Source of the DNA: Liolophura sinensis
Taxonomy: Eukaryota > Mollusca > Polyplacophora > Chitonida > Chitonidae
Direction: 5' to 3'
Assembly: GCF_032854445.1 (NCBI RefSeq)
Contig: NC_088295.1
Coordinates: forward strand, 31,242,470 to 31,306,469
Length of the DNA: 64,000 nt
The translations under genes and the position numbers were made by a program. Positions within the stretch are counted from its first letter, which is position 1. Every line of letters begins with the position of its first letter. Shown in pieces: positions 35,401 to 50,400 of this stretch. The notes under the pieces are model-generated. The model saw only the letters and a list, made by a program, of their open reading frames with translations. It did not search any database and had not been told where the DNA came from.

Positions 35401-38400
35401 AGGTCAGGGTCAAGGCTACACACAATAAAGCTTGTATCACATTAATTTATTTGGTTTGCCCTAATCCATCAAACTTGATCTGAAATTTATTCAAAGGCAA
35501 TAATGCAGTCAAATTTATTTATGTATTTATTTATTTGATTGGTGTTTTACGCCGTACTCAAGAATATTTCACTTATACAACGGCAGCCAGCATTATGGTG
35601 GGTGGAAACCGGGCAGAGCCCGGGGAAAACCCACAATCATCCGCAGGTTGCTGTCAGACCTTCCCACTTACGGCCGGAGAGGAAGCCAGCATGAGCTGGA
35701 CTTGAACTCACAGCGACCGCATTGGTGAGAGGCTCCTGGGTCATTATGCTGCGCTAGCGCGCTAACTGACTGAGACACGGAGGCCCCTCAGTCAGATTTA
35801 ATATCCCACTCTTCTCTATGTGGGTTCTGGATCTATAGCGCTAAGGGCAGTTTATGTAATCTAAAAATCGTGGGTTTCCCCTCGGGTTTATCCCGGTTTT
35901 CTCCCATCATAATCCTTCTCACTGCTTTATAAGTGAAATATTCTTGAGTATGGTGTAAAACACTAATCAAAATTAATAAAAAAATACAGGTATCACTTTG
36001 TGATTGTCGTCATCCCACATAGTTGTAGTCTGCCGTTAGACCTGATGTCAGATCCGAATTTCATTTTGATGTATACGACATAATTCTACAATCTTTGTGT
36101 CTGTGATATAGACCCCGCTGTGCTCTGTCTGCTTTTGTCCCACCATATTGCTGGCAGCTGTTGTGTAAGTGAAATATTCTTGAGTACTGCGAAAAACTCC
36201 AAACAAATAAACAAATAAAGTCATGTGAAATTTTTAACACTCCAGATACGCGCACACGCCCACCAATAGCCTTCTGCGCCGCTCCCACCAGGAGCTGACA
36301 GACAGCAGACAGTGGCACCACCGATCAGGGTCTCTCCAGACCAGTGGAGATCAGCTGAGGCGCACATCTAACCGTACCCCCTCAGTCATTGATGTTATGC
36401 CTGCCCGTGCCTCCACCAATCTGCCAGGAGATCTCTCCAAGTGGCAGCAGCTACACAAGCAACAGCTGGCCCTGCAGCAGGCGGACTCCAAGGTAAATAC
36501 ACCCACATCAACATTGTCGTCTTTGTGATTCTGTATGCATTTGTAGAGTTATCAAAGTTGCTCTCATTAAACAGACATGCCGATCATTACGATTTGGGTG
36601 AAATGATTACGATCTTACTGTGTTGATTATGCTATTACGCCCAAGTCATAAATTATTACGATTTCTAGCAAATTTCAACATTTCCGTCACTCAGTGGAAA
36701 CAGTCTATATCCAGTGTTGTCAGCTCTTACACTTGCAGCAATCTCTTCCCGAGTTGTCATTCTTGCCAGCACATGCGTTGGATTAGATAGATTGTCAGGG
36801 ACAACAGGATTTCCATGTGTGTTCAGGAACTTCGTCTGCGATTGGCCAATAAATGTAAACCGACCAGTGGGATTGCTTCAGACATTCTTGGTATTATCGT
36901 CTACATAAAAACCTGGTGGAATTTGATGGTGTGCTGAAAATGCGACATAAATACAGTGGAAATACAAAAACTGTTGATCAAAAGTACAAGGAGGAATACC
37001 ACCGGGAGCATCCTGTTATTGGGCGCTCAACGAAGTCGGTCAGCCACTCATTTTGTACACTATGTAACTCTCATTTCTCAGTCGCACATGGTGATATCAG
37101 CGATGTGAAAAAGCATGTACAAACAAATACAAAACATCAGGGAACAGGAAAATTTCGTCTGTCAGTTTGTGAGTTTGTATGGGTGTAATCCCGTTCTGTC
37201 TCAGATTATGATACTTCTTGGATGTAATGTGAGTTTGTCAAAAGTCTGAAATTTCAATTTAGGCCACACCAGTTTAAATGGTTGTTTTTACAGGCAGAAT
37301 ATTTCTTTTCAGTGTAGAGGAAGAGTGTATGAAAATAAAAAAAAAACATAAAAATTATGTGATTTGTTGTAAAATGTGGTCTGTCATAGTAAAGACATAT
37401 TTACATGATCAAAAGGCTTTTTAGAAAAAAGGAAATCATAGAAACATCAGTTTATTTTTATTCTGGTTTTGGACTTTTTAGTGTCCGCTCACTTGTATAA
37501 CACAAAATAATATTGATGTCACCTTACTCAAGTCTTAACTTGCACTGAAGCTGCTATTTTACCAATGATTTGATGTACTGCTAATTGTTTGATAATGTTT
37601 TATCTCAGTGTAGAATATTTTAATTCTATGATGATGGCCATGTTTTTGAGCAGAGAAACCCAAGGGAAACCTCCATATTTTGACTGCAAAGTCCAGGGTT
37701 GCCAAGGCTAGTGTACTTTTGACAAAAATTGATGATATACTGGGTCAGAAAGGGCCCAAATGGTTAAATCAATCAGTTGCGTTGCATGATAATGTGCATA
37801 ATTAGTTTTCTGTACGAAGTAAGGCAGGTTATTGTGAGAAGAGGGGAAGAGGTCCGGTTAAACATTTTTTTTTTTAGCGCGTTCGTAATGGGCTTTCATA
37901 CATGGATTGACGGTTAAGCATTATTTTGTAGCTCCCTAGTCTAAGGTAAGGTGAGTAAATGTACATACTTAAGCCTTTTTGATGGCTCCTATATATTTGG
38001 TTCCCGTGCATGGATTGAAGGGTACATGAATTTCCCTGAAACTTTGTGCATATCTTTTTATATCATCTAAATATCTACATACTTAATAATAGTGACATTC
38101 TGATTATTGTTTTATTTTCATAGTTAACCCCACTCATGTGCATTATTGCGCTATTTACATAGCGTAATAATGCTTTTCATGCATACAGCTTAATGGGCCA
38201 GCTGAAAACATATGTTATCTTGATTATCTCAAAGTTCTACATTCAGGTGTGGCTACTGGTGTTCTCTTAATACCTTGTTCCTTATTTTGTTGCAGGTATT
38301 AACCAGCCTCAGTACAAAGTCGAGTTCCCTGAGCAGTTTGCAAAGTTATGACTTTGTGTCTGGCCTGGAGAAGAACTGCGATACTGTGGGGGCATTCAGG

Positions 38401-41400
38401 AATGCTGCTGATGAGATCATCCAGGAGAAGGATACAGTCATTGAGAAGTAAGTCCTCATGAGCCTTTTTCTTAACAGTACAGTTTTCAAACTTGCAGGGC
38501 TTTATAGATGTATGTATATCATAAACAACACAAAATATGTGCTAGGGATTTGTGAATTGGACTTGCTATATGGTATTGCTATTCTTGTTTTCTGGCAACT
38601 TGTGATAGATGTAATGGTTGATGAGTAGAAAATTTTTTTTCAAGCATATTGCAAACACCATTGGATTGTATAGTCACTTCTCCAAGTTTCAAAATCAGCC
38701 ACAAAAGTAGAATTTAAGTCTGAGAAATTCACGTGAAGATCAGTGGCAGTTACACGGTAAACTGTGTCAAGGTAATTTTTGACTATTTGACTAGAAGTTG
38801 ATCTGCTTGTAAATAAAGATCGCTTCGGAGGCTTAATGGTTAGAGCATCCACGTGGAAGTCTGCAGACGTGGGAACAAACCCAGATCTGGTCATGCTAAA
38901 GACTTAAAAATTGGTACTGTCACACTTGGCACTTAACATTGAGAGGTTAGAGCAAGGAGCAGGGCTGGGTGGGTGTCATGTCCGGTGTCTTCATCATGGT
39001 ACTTCAGTGGTAGCAGCACTTTAGCAGCATGGAATCGACTGGCCATAAGAATATACAGGATATATACGCACACCTAATGACTCGTTGTCATCATATGACT
39101 GAAAAATTGTTAGGTACAACATTAACACGGAAGAATACGAGCATCTGTGATACAAATCAGCTTCTTAAACCAGTTATGATAAAATGTCTGGGACTTTCAC
39201 AAACGATGTTCAGTTGATGTGTCCTGTTGCCGTTGTAAAACCTGCATGTGTGAGATTATCAAAATGGCCTTTTAGTACAGTAAAGGCTCTTAAAGTCATG
39301 ACAGGTCCTGGTGGGAGAAGATTTGATTAAATGTTTGGTTTAACTATTAAGGGAGACTACTCTGACATGCATGGCACACACATAGAGCTGGATATGGCAC
39401 CTTGGTTAAATTTCAGCTGACTGTGCAGAAGTCATGTATACATCCTCTCACAAGAAGTAATGTCTCTTAGATGTACATGTCTGTCTTCTGCTGTTACCAT
39501 TGCATCTGCCCACTCCCCCTTTTCTTGCATGCCTATGTAAGGTATAAAAACTATTTCAGGCTAAAATAGATAATATATATATGTGGCAAGTACAGAGCTT
39601 TGAATCTCCTTCTAGTGAATATGCCTACTGCTGAACCTTTGTTGAATGTTTTCAATCTGCTGCACAATATGGCACAACATGTACTGGGTTTCATTGATGG
39701 TATGGTAACCAGGTGTAGATGTAGCTCATTTACTAAGATGCCCTTTGCAAACGAGGTGCTAGGTCCTAGGCTTCCACTGATTATAGGGGCATTGGTCACG
39801 ATAAGGGTATTGGCCGCCCTGGTATTGCAGTTTGCGTAGTGTTTGGATAGTTTGTTGAAGACCACTTCATCTCATTTCATTCTGGTTTCCTCCATGTATA
39901 GTACTGGGCATTGAATTACAATTCTATAGCATGACAATAAAACTATAACAATAAATCAGCCAACCAACCAATCAGTCTTTGATGGTACATACATCCATGT
40001 ATAAGATAAACTGTTCTAGTTGTTAGAGCACCTGTTTCATAATCTTTCAGTACATCCAGTTGCTGACCTCCACAGTTTTGGCTCAAGTATATGGCCTTAA
40101 AAAATAAAGAAATGTGAATTACCTGTAATTGCTCAGTTACAAGCTTGTGACTTTTAGACTATTTGAAGAATCCAAGGTGTAAATAGGAATGGTGACCTGG
40201 TTAATACATAAAAGTAGCTGCTTATTGTGAATTATTCCAACAAGACAGGTCCAAGGCAGACATAATATCAATATATGCAGTACCTGTAACCAGTAGCACT
40301 AGTAAAGGAAAGATGTTCCTTCACAGAGTAAAATTTTCTCATCACCAAACCAATTACATGTACCACTACATCAAAGCGAGTTCAGGTTATGGGTTTCGCC
40401 CAACTACAAATGCCGGCTGCCAGCGTGTATAAAGAAGTATTCTTGAGTACGACAGATATATCACCAATCAAATGTTAAATAAATCAACAATGTTACAGTT
40501 TCTCAGTTTCTACAGTACTGTCATTCTGTCTTCAGTGTGACATTGCGATGAGCTGGGAAGGGAGCATTTGATGTGAATAAAATGGTTGGGTGTCGCTGGA
40601 TCCCCATTTAATACTAAGTAATGTTGTCTAACCATCTGCTGATCTCCTCTTCTTGGTATGTCAATCCACCACTCACAACCATCCATTCCACATCATACCA
40701 CCATGGCTTTGGGATATTATTAGACAACGCTATGGGTATTCAGGCAGTTAGATACTTGTTTGATAAAACCATTTATCTGCTTGCCTAAAAATACTTGGCC
40801 TGTACATGTAATTGTGCTATTAATTTGATATATTTTATATTTATCTTTAGGAGGAATAGCTAACATACATGTAACTGTGTCAGTGGCCCAGGAGGTTAGC
40901 ACGCCAGCATGGTGCAATGACCCAGAAGCCTCTGACCAATGCAGAGAGTTCAAATCAAGCTTATGCTGGCTTCCTCTCTGGCCATACTTGGGAAGGTCAG
41001 CCTTCGCATAAGTGAAATATTTTGGAGGATGGCATAAAGCAACAATCAAATAAAATAAATAAATAAATTCATTTACAGTGTATCATATGTGATGGACTTG
41101 TTTTGAATAATTTTAGGTTACATTTGTGAAGCTAGGTAAGTGATTCAACACTCTACGATGTCTTGCTTGAACAACAGAAAGGTGTTGGGTTACTGGAGAG
41201 ATATACTCAAACATCCATTTCCCTTTGTACATACACCTGTATGTGAATCACTGTAGTGTACATGAAGCTGACACAAAACAACTCTTCACAAATTCACTAT
41301 CATTGTCTCATGTTTTTGCTGCAAGGGTATTGCTATCGCACATTACTGTGGAGGTAGTATATGTATGTCAAAGTTTACATGAGTTTTGGTTTAATCCCAG

Positions 41401-44400
41401 CCTCCGGCAGGGATCCTCAAAATCCCCCCTCAGTTGCTAGAACTTTCCTTGGGGCATTGGTGTAAATAAGTGTTGAAAAGCTCTCAGAAGGTGGTTTGTG
41501 TTGTTTCACATGACTCTTGTAAACTGGCACCAGTATACATGTACAGGTGTAGCACAAGCTTTCAGCGTGTTACCTGTGTAGAAGTTTGTTAGTTACTTGT
41601 CAAAAGCTGGTGGTTTTACAGGCATTTATGTTTCTTTCACACATCATGAAACTGACCACTGTTTGTCTAAGTTACAAATTTTTGGGAACCATGTAGACTG
41701 CAATGAAATAAACATCAAACATTGCATTACAGTACTGGCTCAGTACATGTACAAGTACATTAAGCTTCAGCTTGTTTCATATTCTGGTGACAGGTTTATT
41801 GCTGACAAGCTTCAGCAATAATGAAGTAAATCTCAAATAGTCCTGTCTTCATTGTAACTAACTTGCATTTTTAAAGAGCTGACTAATTACACACTTTGCC
41901 TTTCTTACTGTACCCTGATCAGACATGATTGGCAGCTGTCAAAGCTGTGTATATATATATATATATATATATATTATGGTATTTACCTGGCAAGGGTCAA
42001 CTCTCTGCTGGTTAGGCTGACCCAGCTTGAGGTGGAGGTACTGCCAAAGTATGCTTTGTAGGGAATACCAGATATTTAGCTGAATTCTGTCTGTATGTAG
42101 ATTTACACTCTCTTCAGTGGTAAGAGGTGATTTTTCTTTTCATTTGTGAGCATATTTACTTCAGATTCCAAAATATGGGTTTGTTGGTAAAAGAAAAATG
42201 TTGGTCAGTCAGAAAAATAAACAGGTAGAAAAGCTAATGATATCATATATTGGCATTAGTCACATATAATACTGCCTTAGACCCTAAAAGAGGAAATTGC
42301 AACGACTGGTTGACCCATATCAATACAAAGGCTTGGGTAGGGCGGCTTACTTGTCTTAGGTAAGGCGTCTCATTGAAGCAGCACTAGGTAAAAGAGAGGT
42401 GGAAATCCTTCCTGCAACAAGGAGGCACATTACATGCGCTCTAAGGATTCCTTCGTCGTCATATGACTGAAAAATTGTTAAGTACGACGTTAAACCCCAA
42501 GCACTGACTGACTCACATATAATACTGCCAAATTGTGCAAGATTGCATGAACTGGTTGACTTGAGGTTGTCGATACGACTTTAAAGAGCTACTTCAGTGT
42601 CAAGACCACCTGTATGTCTTAAAAGCAGGGTAAAGTAATAAGGGTTTAGATAATTTGAATTACTTTCATAAATCATTTTAAAAAATTGCATTGTATTAAA
42701 ACCGCTGTTGTTAGTTTCGGAGGATAATACGGAAACAAGAATACTTGGTGCCACCTATTGCTGACGTATACATGTAGCAGCAAATGATGTCGTACTTTCA
42801 AACACGCACAATGTCATCCCAGCTAATTCTACATCCCATCCTGACTCGACGTCTCCTCTACCTGATTCATCGTTGCAAAAGGAATATTATCACGTCACAT
42901 CAGAAAAATTTTACTGAAACTGTTGAAGATTTCGTTTTTGAGGACGCTTTACTTATTGAGGTTAAATAGTGTTATTCATCACAAGTTTTTGTGAACTGTG
43001 GTGTTAGCTTTGTTCCATATGGTATCCTTCATATCAGGGGCCTCCGTGGCTCAGTCGGTTAGCGCGCTAGTGCAGAGTAATGACCCAGGAGCCTCTCACC
43101 AATGCGGTCGCTGTGAGTTCAAGTCCAGCTCATGCTGGCTTCCTCTCCGACCGTATATGGGAAGGTCTGACAGCAACCTGCGGATGGTTGTGGGTTTCCC
43201 CGGCGCTCAGCTCGGTTTCCACCCACCATAATGCTGGCCGCCGTCGTATAAGTGAAATATTCTTGAGTACGGCGTAAAACACCAATCAAATAAATAAATA
43301 AATATCCTTCATATCATTTTACTATTTCTGTCTGGTTTCTCCTTATGACTGAAATAGAACTTTTATGATATGGTAGATATTCGGATATTGGTTCCATTGA
43401 ATATTTCACAATACCTGTAAAAGAAACTGAACTGTTCCTATACTAGCATTAGATCACTGTCTTGCCTAGCCTTTATTTTCCATCTTTGATTATTTTGCCT
43501 CTGATTGTGTAGATACCTAGGCTTGTCAGTTCCTCTCTCAAGACCATTTCTGTTGACATTGCTCTGATTAGGCTATTTTGGGCCCGAGAAGACTTGCCTT
43601 ATCTCTGGTGACATGCCAGCCGTTTGTCAACCCATTTATTGGTTATGTGCACCAGTTCAGTGAGGTGAGCTTTGCTCTGAGTTGGCACTGTCAGAAGTTT
43701 GATTTATGGCTTCTATCACACTTTGGTAGGCTTAATGTGTATATAAAGCTAGCTGCAGGTATATTTATGGGTAGCATGGCATTAATCTGAGGAGCACATT
43801 ATTATCCATATCAAAATCAGCATACATCCTTGTTATTGAGTAAAGAGAACACTGTTGTTCTCCCACCTAGTTTTACTTTAAATGGTACATATGTAGTTAT
43901 ACAGGTACTGGCATGCTTAATGTTCATGGTCAAGTTGTAAAACCTTGGCCAACGCCTGTGGAATTCTGACTATGTACTCGCCACAGTGAGACAACTCTTA
44001 CATGTCTCCCCAGATCAGTTCAACCTGTAACCTTTGAAGTATATTTAATGGGCTTAGAGACACTTAGAGAGGAATTGTCAAATTGCCAGGTCAGGTTTTT
44101 GAAGACCAATTACCCGGGGAGTTTAGTCTTTGACGACAATTTGTAGGGTTTGTGGCTCAGGTTTTTCACCCACCATTGACAGGTTTTGGGAACAATGGTT
44201 CACCTGTGCTTCCATAGTCTTATGCATGTATTGTTGTTTGGCTAACTTCACCGCTGGCTTACCCTCCATTTAGTCCCCATGCTGTGTGTGTGTGACCATT
44301 GGGGCGGTGCCGTGTTAATCCAGCGAGTACCCCAGTTAGCCAGACTTCTCGCTGTAAACGCCGTAATTATGCCAATTTGTTTGTTTACCTGGCCCAGATA

Positions 44401-47400
44401 AGCTATTATGTTCTGGTTCAATAGAAACCTTGAGGAGTCAAAACGACTTAACATAGTTTCTGTGAATGCCGTGCTGGAATGTGCTGAGGTTTTATGTATA
44501 CCTCTGCTCTGATTCCACTGTTGATGGGTTTTTTTTTAGAAGATTTACTTTTCACCAGCACCTTTATACCTGTACTACACTTGCATTGAGCTGTGAGTTT
44601 GCCCAGTCACTTTTGCACATATTTATACCACTTTGATATACAACATGGAGAGTAGTGAGAGATCAGATGAATGTTTTCACACATGCACCTTTGCTGGTGT
44701 TAACCTGTTGCTATGAGGACGATTGAATCATATTTAGGTGAGTTAGTTTTCATGTGCTCTCTTTCCAACTTCATTTTATAGCTCAATGGCGATTAATGCA
44801 GAAAATGAGGGTACAGGCCACCCATTATATACTCGATAGAACACACTTGGAGTTTCACAGTTTTCATGTCTTAGAAATAATAATATTCCTCATTTTATTA
44901 AATAAGATAAGCATATCTATGTCTGTCTCTTGTAATGTCTGTGATTAATTCATGACTAAGTCATTTCACATCAACATACACATAATCGTTCATAAAAAAA
45001 GATGTAGCACATTGCATTGAAGTTTAGTATTTTCATGGTACAATTATTTGAAGGAAGAGACAACTCAATGATTTTGTCTACATGTGTTTTTCAACCTTTT
45101 TGCATATTTGCAAGGTGTTTATTCAGACCTATTCTGAAGGCATTATTCTGTGTAGACAGATAAAATTATACTTTTTGTGAAGCCCTGAAATTGGCCAATC
45201 CAGCCAATGTATTTTCGTCTCCATACCGTTTCATATGCGAAAAGGTTGGGGAAATAGGGTATGTATTTTTGAACAAGAGCGTGCTGTTAGCTCTTTGTTT
45301 CATGTGACCAGTATTAAAGTTAAAATCAGTTTTTAAAATAATGTCTGTGCCCACAAGAGAGCCATATGTAATGAGACATGTCTCATTTGATGTCTTTTTT
45401 TTTGGTCATTCATTGATATTGCCTCAATTTTCAGTATTCCAACGATCATTTTGCTTCTTGTTTTGACCATTTTGGGATTAACCCTTTTATTGACTTCCAG
45501 GGGTGCTCAGGTCCATTGGCAGTACCCCACTGATACAATGGCTACTCCCATGACTTTTCATTAAGACAGAGCATGTGATAGCATTAGTCTTCCTTGTGAT
45601 AAAACAAAATTGTTCTTACTGTATGCACAAATTATTTTTATTTAGGTATAATTGATACTATTGTTTTCATATCGTGTAAAGACCATTTCGCCTGTAAATG
45701 ATAACTGATATTTTCACACCTTGAAAAGTTTAGAAATGGAAGTTACAGCGCTAAAGCTATTCAATAAAAAGTCTAAATGTATTGTGAATGACAACCATAA
45801 AAATACATAAACAGGTAATGGAGGCATAAAAACAGATGGAGGATTTTCTGTACATGTGGATTATGCAGATGTTCTTGTTGATTGTGCATGCATGGGTCTA
45901 TCTGATAACAGGAATACCTTTACATGAACATTGTATATGCAGTAATCGCTGGTCAGTGATTAGACATGTATCTAGCATATTAACCTGTATAAAGATATGT
46001 GTACATATACAGTTACAAGGTGAAAAGTTTGTGCCGCATGTTAACTTTGTGTAGAGCTCCACTACTGTAATCTGTATTATTCTTACTCATCGCTTTCATC
46101 ATGATGTTAACATTGCAACTCTCAGATGTGTATCATGCTGTTATCAGATCAAATGGAAAATAGTCCTAAATTTCCTGTATTCGTCTACTGTACATGCAAA
46201 GTTTATTTTAATTAGCTCATTATATTGCGCTGTCAGATAACAATTTGCCTTTTAAACCAGTTGCATAATTACCCTGAATAGTAAGCCATGTCAATAAAAT
46301 ATCACTTTGTACACAAGTAGTGTAACTCCGAAAGAAGACTTCATTGTGACTCAATATTCCAGCAGTTTATTTAGCCATCATGAGGAGAGACGCTTTGTAA
46401 CACCTAAAATGCTCATGTATCAAGCTGTAGTAGTAAATACATTATTAGAAAGCATGCAGTCTATCCGTGCAAGAATCATGAATATAAGGCAGGTATTCTC
46501 AATCATTAAGACATTGGAAGCATGCCCATTTTCTCCCGAGATTGTATGGCGTTTTGTATTTACTACATGTAGTCTACACTTTCTGTTCTTTTGTTCTAGC
46601 ATAAATCATAATGAGGCTCCTTTCAGATACATTGAATAAATATTTGAAGCATTTATGCATTTTTGTGATAATTTTTTAAACGTGTGCTGATTCCATAAAA
46701 ATTTTAGCTAAAGTCAGCATTTAAATTACAGAAGTTCAAATTAGCATGAATTTACACTGTTTTGTTGTTGGGGGGTAGGGGGCTTTTTGGGGTTTTTTTT
46801 TCAGTTAAAGTCAAGTATCAAGATCTGACTGAATTTGAAACTAATTTTCTTAAATTTACCACTTTATTCCAGTCTTAGCTATAACATTGAAGATATTCAT
46901 TTCTGTATTTTTTTCCTCCCCTATAGTTTACGGTTAAAACTGCTGCAGCTTGAGAGTCCATATCAGTCTAGCTATACCTCCAGGTGCCTCACAGACAGTG
47001 AGGTGGCAAGGCTTAAACAACACGCCCAGGTAACGTCTTTCTTGGTTTATCGTCATATGTGTGAAGTATATATGTTTTTGTTTTTATTTTATGCAAGCCG
47101 ACAACAGCTCATGACAGCTTGTCAACCTTCCTAAAGGTTTATTTACAAATTTTCCCAAAATTTGTGTATTGTTGATACACATAATTAGGATACAAAAAGA
47201 TGCATAAACAGGGTAAATATTACTTGTTTGACTAATTATTTTATCCTATTGAGCATGGTCCTTTGTACTTTCGTGAATGAATTCATGAACTTGTTGTCCA
47301 GAAGATTTACATAGTAACTGAATTTTTATGAGTTTATCTGACCATTAATATTAATATATGCACATGTACCAGCTAGGAATGGTCAATTAAGTATGCCAAG

Positions 47401-50400
47401 GTGCCACCTCATTCCCCCACCCTTCCACCATTGTGATCTGGGCAACTTGAAATAAAGTGACCTATCCCGATAAAACAAGAGAATGTGCAAAACAGCAGTC
47501 ATATGGTATGCTAATACAAACCTTAATCAGTCATGTTTCAGCCAGGATGTGCACATGTAGTATATATGTGTAAGTCTGCCAGGCTCTATGCATTTGGGCT
47601 TGACAGCAGTATGATCATGTAAAGCTGTGTTTGTGAAGATATGACACTGCAGGAAGTGTGATCAACAAGTGTACTGGGAGGTCAGGCTTCAGCTCTACCT
47701 GGGAAAGCTGTCTGGGTTGTTTGCAGCAGTTGTAAAATACTTTAGAGCAGGATAACCACAGCTTTATACCATTAGTTTTACAGTCTTGTGTGACATAGAC
47801 TGACGAAGTACAATCCACAGTTTAGATGTACCTGTGAAGCAACTGTTCAGTGTGAAACTGTTAATGTGAAATTTCTTGGATTTTACCAATGCACTGTATT
47901 GCTGGATGTAGATGAATAGTCTGATTTGTACTTGTATCAGATCAGAAAGATTCAAACCCATCAAATGACTTCTGGACTGAAAAAGTTTTGAATTGAACAA
48001 GAAGATACAAAACCGAAGACGAAGACAGTAGTGTTGTGATTGAGAAGTGTTACGAACTTGTAAGGATTTTGTAAGGAGAATAACAGACTGTTTTTGAACC
48101 TAGTTTTCTGTGAAGATTCACAATGGAAAAAAAGTCTTGGAGTAGGGTAGAATCTTTGGCAGAATGGAAGAAATTCAACATGCTGTTGGTAGGTGTTGAT
48201 AGTATGAATATGTCGTAAAATAAAACGAAAACAAGGGATTTGTCTTGGTTAATTAGAGGTGCTTAATATGTGTGCATTAAAAGTAGCACAACGTGTTGTA
48301 ACTCACCTGTAGCAGTTATAAAAGTTAATGCTTGGACGAGCGTTTATCAGATGTCAAGAAATCAGTGATCCAGTTGAGAGTGTTATCTTGTAGAATAGTT
48401 TAGTATTTTCTAACTGAATATAAATACATGTATAGCAATTATTGCAAATTTGTACAATCAGGATTATATCCAGAATTTTTTGGTTCTTATTTGATTTTTT
48501 GGAAAAAATAATAGACAATACTTAAAACATGCTCCACTGACTACATTGCATTGATTTTAATGGGAAAAAGTGTACAATTTATATAAAAGTGGGTTCTTAT
48601 AAAGAAAGTAGTTTCAAGACGCACATCAGTGAACTTGATCATGATTGTGTTAGGTAAAATCTCATGGTATTCCTTCTGATTTTTGGGGGGGAATAGTACT
48701 TTTACCAGACTTGCAGACCCTATGTAGACTGCTGAATGTTAGTTGACATGTTTTACTGCTTTGTGTTAAGGGGTTAGTATTGTTCTGTATGCTATTAAAA
48801 TCATGCTTACATCTGTTGTAGAGCCCTTGCAGATGGATTTACTTAGAGCGTTTAGCCTGCCCGTATTAGACAGGCAGGTAGCTAGTGATACACATGAGGT
48901 GGTGTACTCAAGTCCAGCTCTCGCTTGGTTGCCTGCGAGCTTTGTCAAGTATTGGTATGATCTGCCAAAAGGCAGTGAAATACTCTCGCACTCCAGTTTC
49001 CGCCACACCTATGGAAAAATTCTTAAATTTTTCTTCATACATTATAGACAAATCTAGTAATGTGAATGTGTTGTTGTTGTTGTTTTGTTTCAGGATCTAG
49101 AGTATCAGAACACTCTACTGAAGACAAGACTGGCCGAGGCAGCTAGCAGTCAGCAGTCTAAAATAGAGAACCTGGAATTACAGCTAGGGTCAGTACAAAT
49201 ACAACCTACATATAATTTGAACCCTCTTTAAGGGCAAAGACATCTCTAAAATGAAATATGTATGAGATGAAAGGCAATTAAAACTGTCCAGGAAAATAGA
49301 TTGATTTATTTCTTTTATAGAACTTTTCTGAGTAAAATTGTGTTAAGAGATCAGACTCTACGGTCGTCTGTTGTGACCCAGAAGGTATCAATTACATCAG
49401 AACTACACTTTTTGCCTCAAAATATGTAATTCAGTTCAAGGTCAAATCAGTGAATGCATCTATAGATCTATATGTATATGCATTTTGAATGAAATGAACT
49501 GTATATGCAGCAGTCTAATGTGTGTTAAGAAGCAAAAACCTTATGTGACGTCAGTGGTCCCATTGTGGTCAGAAAAGGCCACCATAGAATTAAATATCCC
49601 AATACATTTTACTAGGTTAAAAAATTGTAAAAAAAAAAAATAAATGCAGCTTTTTTCCTGGTCAGTTTTTAATGGTCTTTCATCTTATACATACTTCATT
49701 TCAGTGTGTCCTTTGCCTTTAACCAAGATAAAGTCCTCTAGCCTTACCACAGTTCATATCAATAGCCCTTGGCCAGTACAGTCAGAATCCGGCTGGCAGT
49801 AGCAACATTACATTGGGAAGTTTGTCGTGTATGCTGTGTCTGGCAGTGATTTCACAAAATTTCATACAGCTGGAAAATGGAATCTCTGAATGGAATTATA
49901 CCACAGGCCGCATATATTTGTGGGGAAAAATACTTACAATACAAACAGCGTTTCATGGAAGTGACTAGGTGGATCGTTCCCTCTGCCTGGTTTTCTCCTC
50001 TCTGTCCTGTAAATAAAATACAGCTCAGTATATGTATAATAGCACATGACCAATAAAGCAAGTAATTTTACATAACACGCTAATTTTGTTATGTTCTATA
50101 ATGTAGTGACCATTTATTCATGAGTAAAAGATACTCGTCATTGTGAGTTTCCCCTGGGCTCTGACCAGTTTCCTCCCACCATAATACTGGATGTCATAGT
50201 ATAAGTGAAATATTCTTGAGCAACGCGTAAAACACCAATCAAATAAATAAATAAATACTCCATCGTTGTCACTCTTGTTAATCCAGGGCCACGGAACATG
50301 AGTTGGTATCGGTCAAGTCTGACCTGACTGACAAGCAGAAGCGTTCACGTATGGAGTCAGCAGAAATTGAAACTAAGGTATATGTACTTGGGCTGTTCGA

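Noticed and set aside
39551..39865. Opposed open frames on both strands
   Set aside because: Neither shows a known domain or splice sites compatible with the CEP85 phase; probably a chance or repeat-derived opening.
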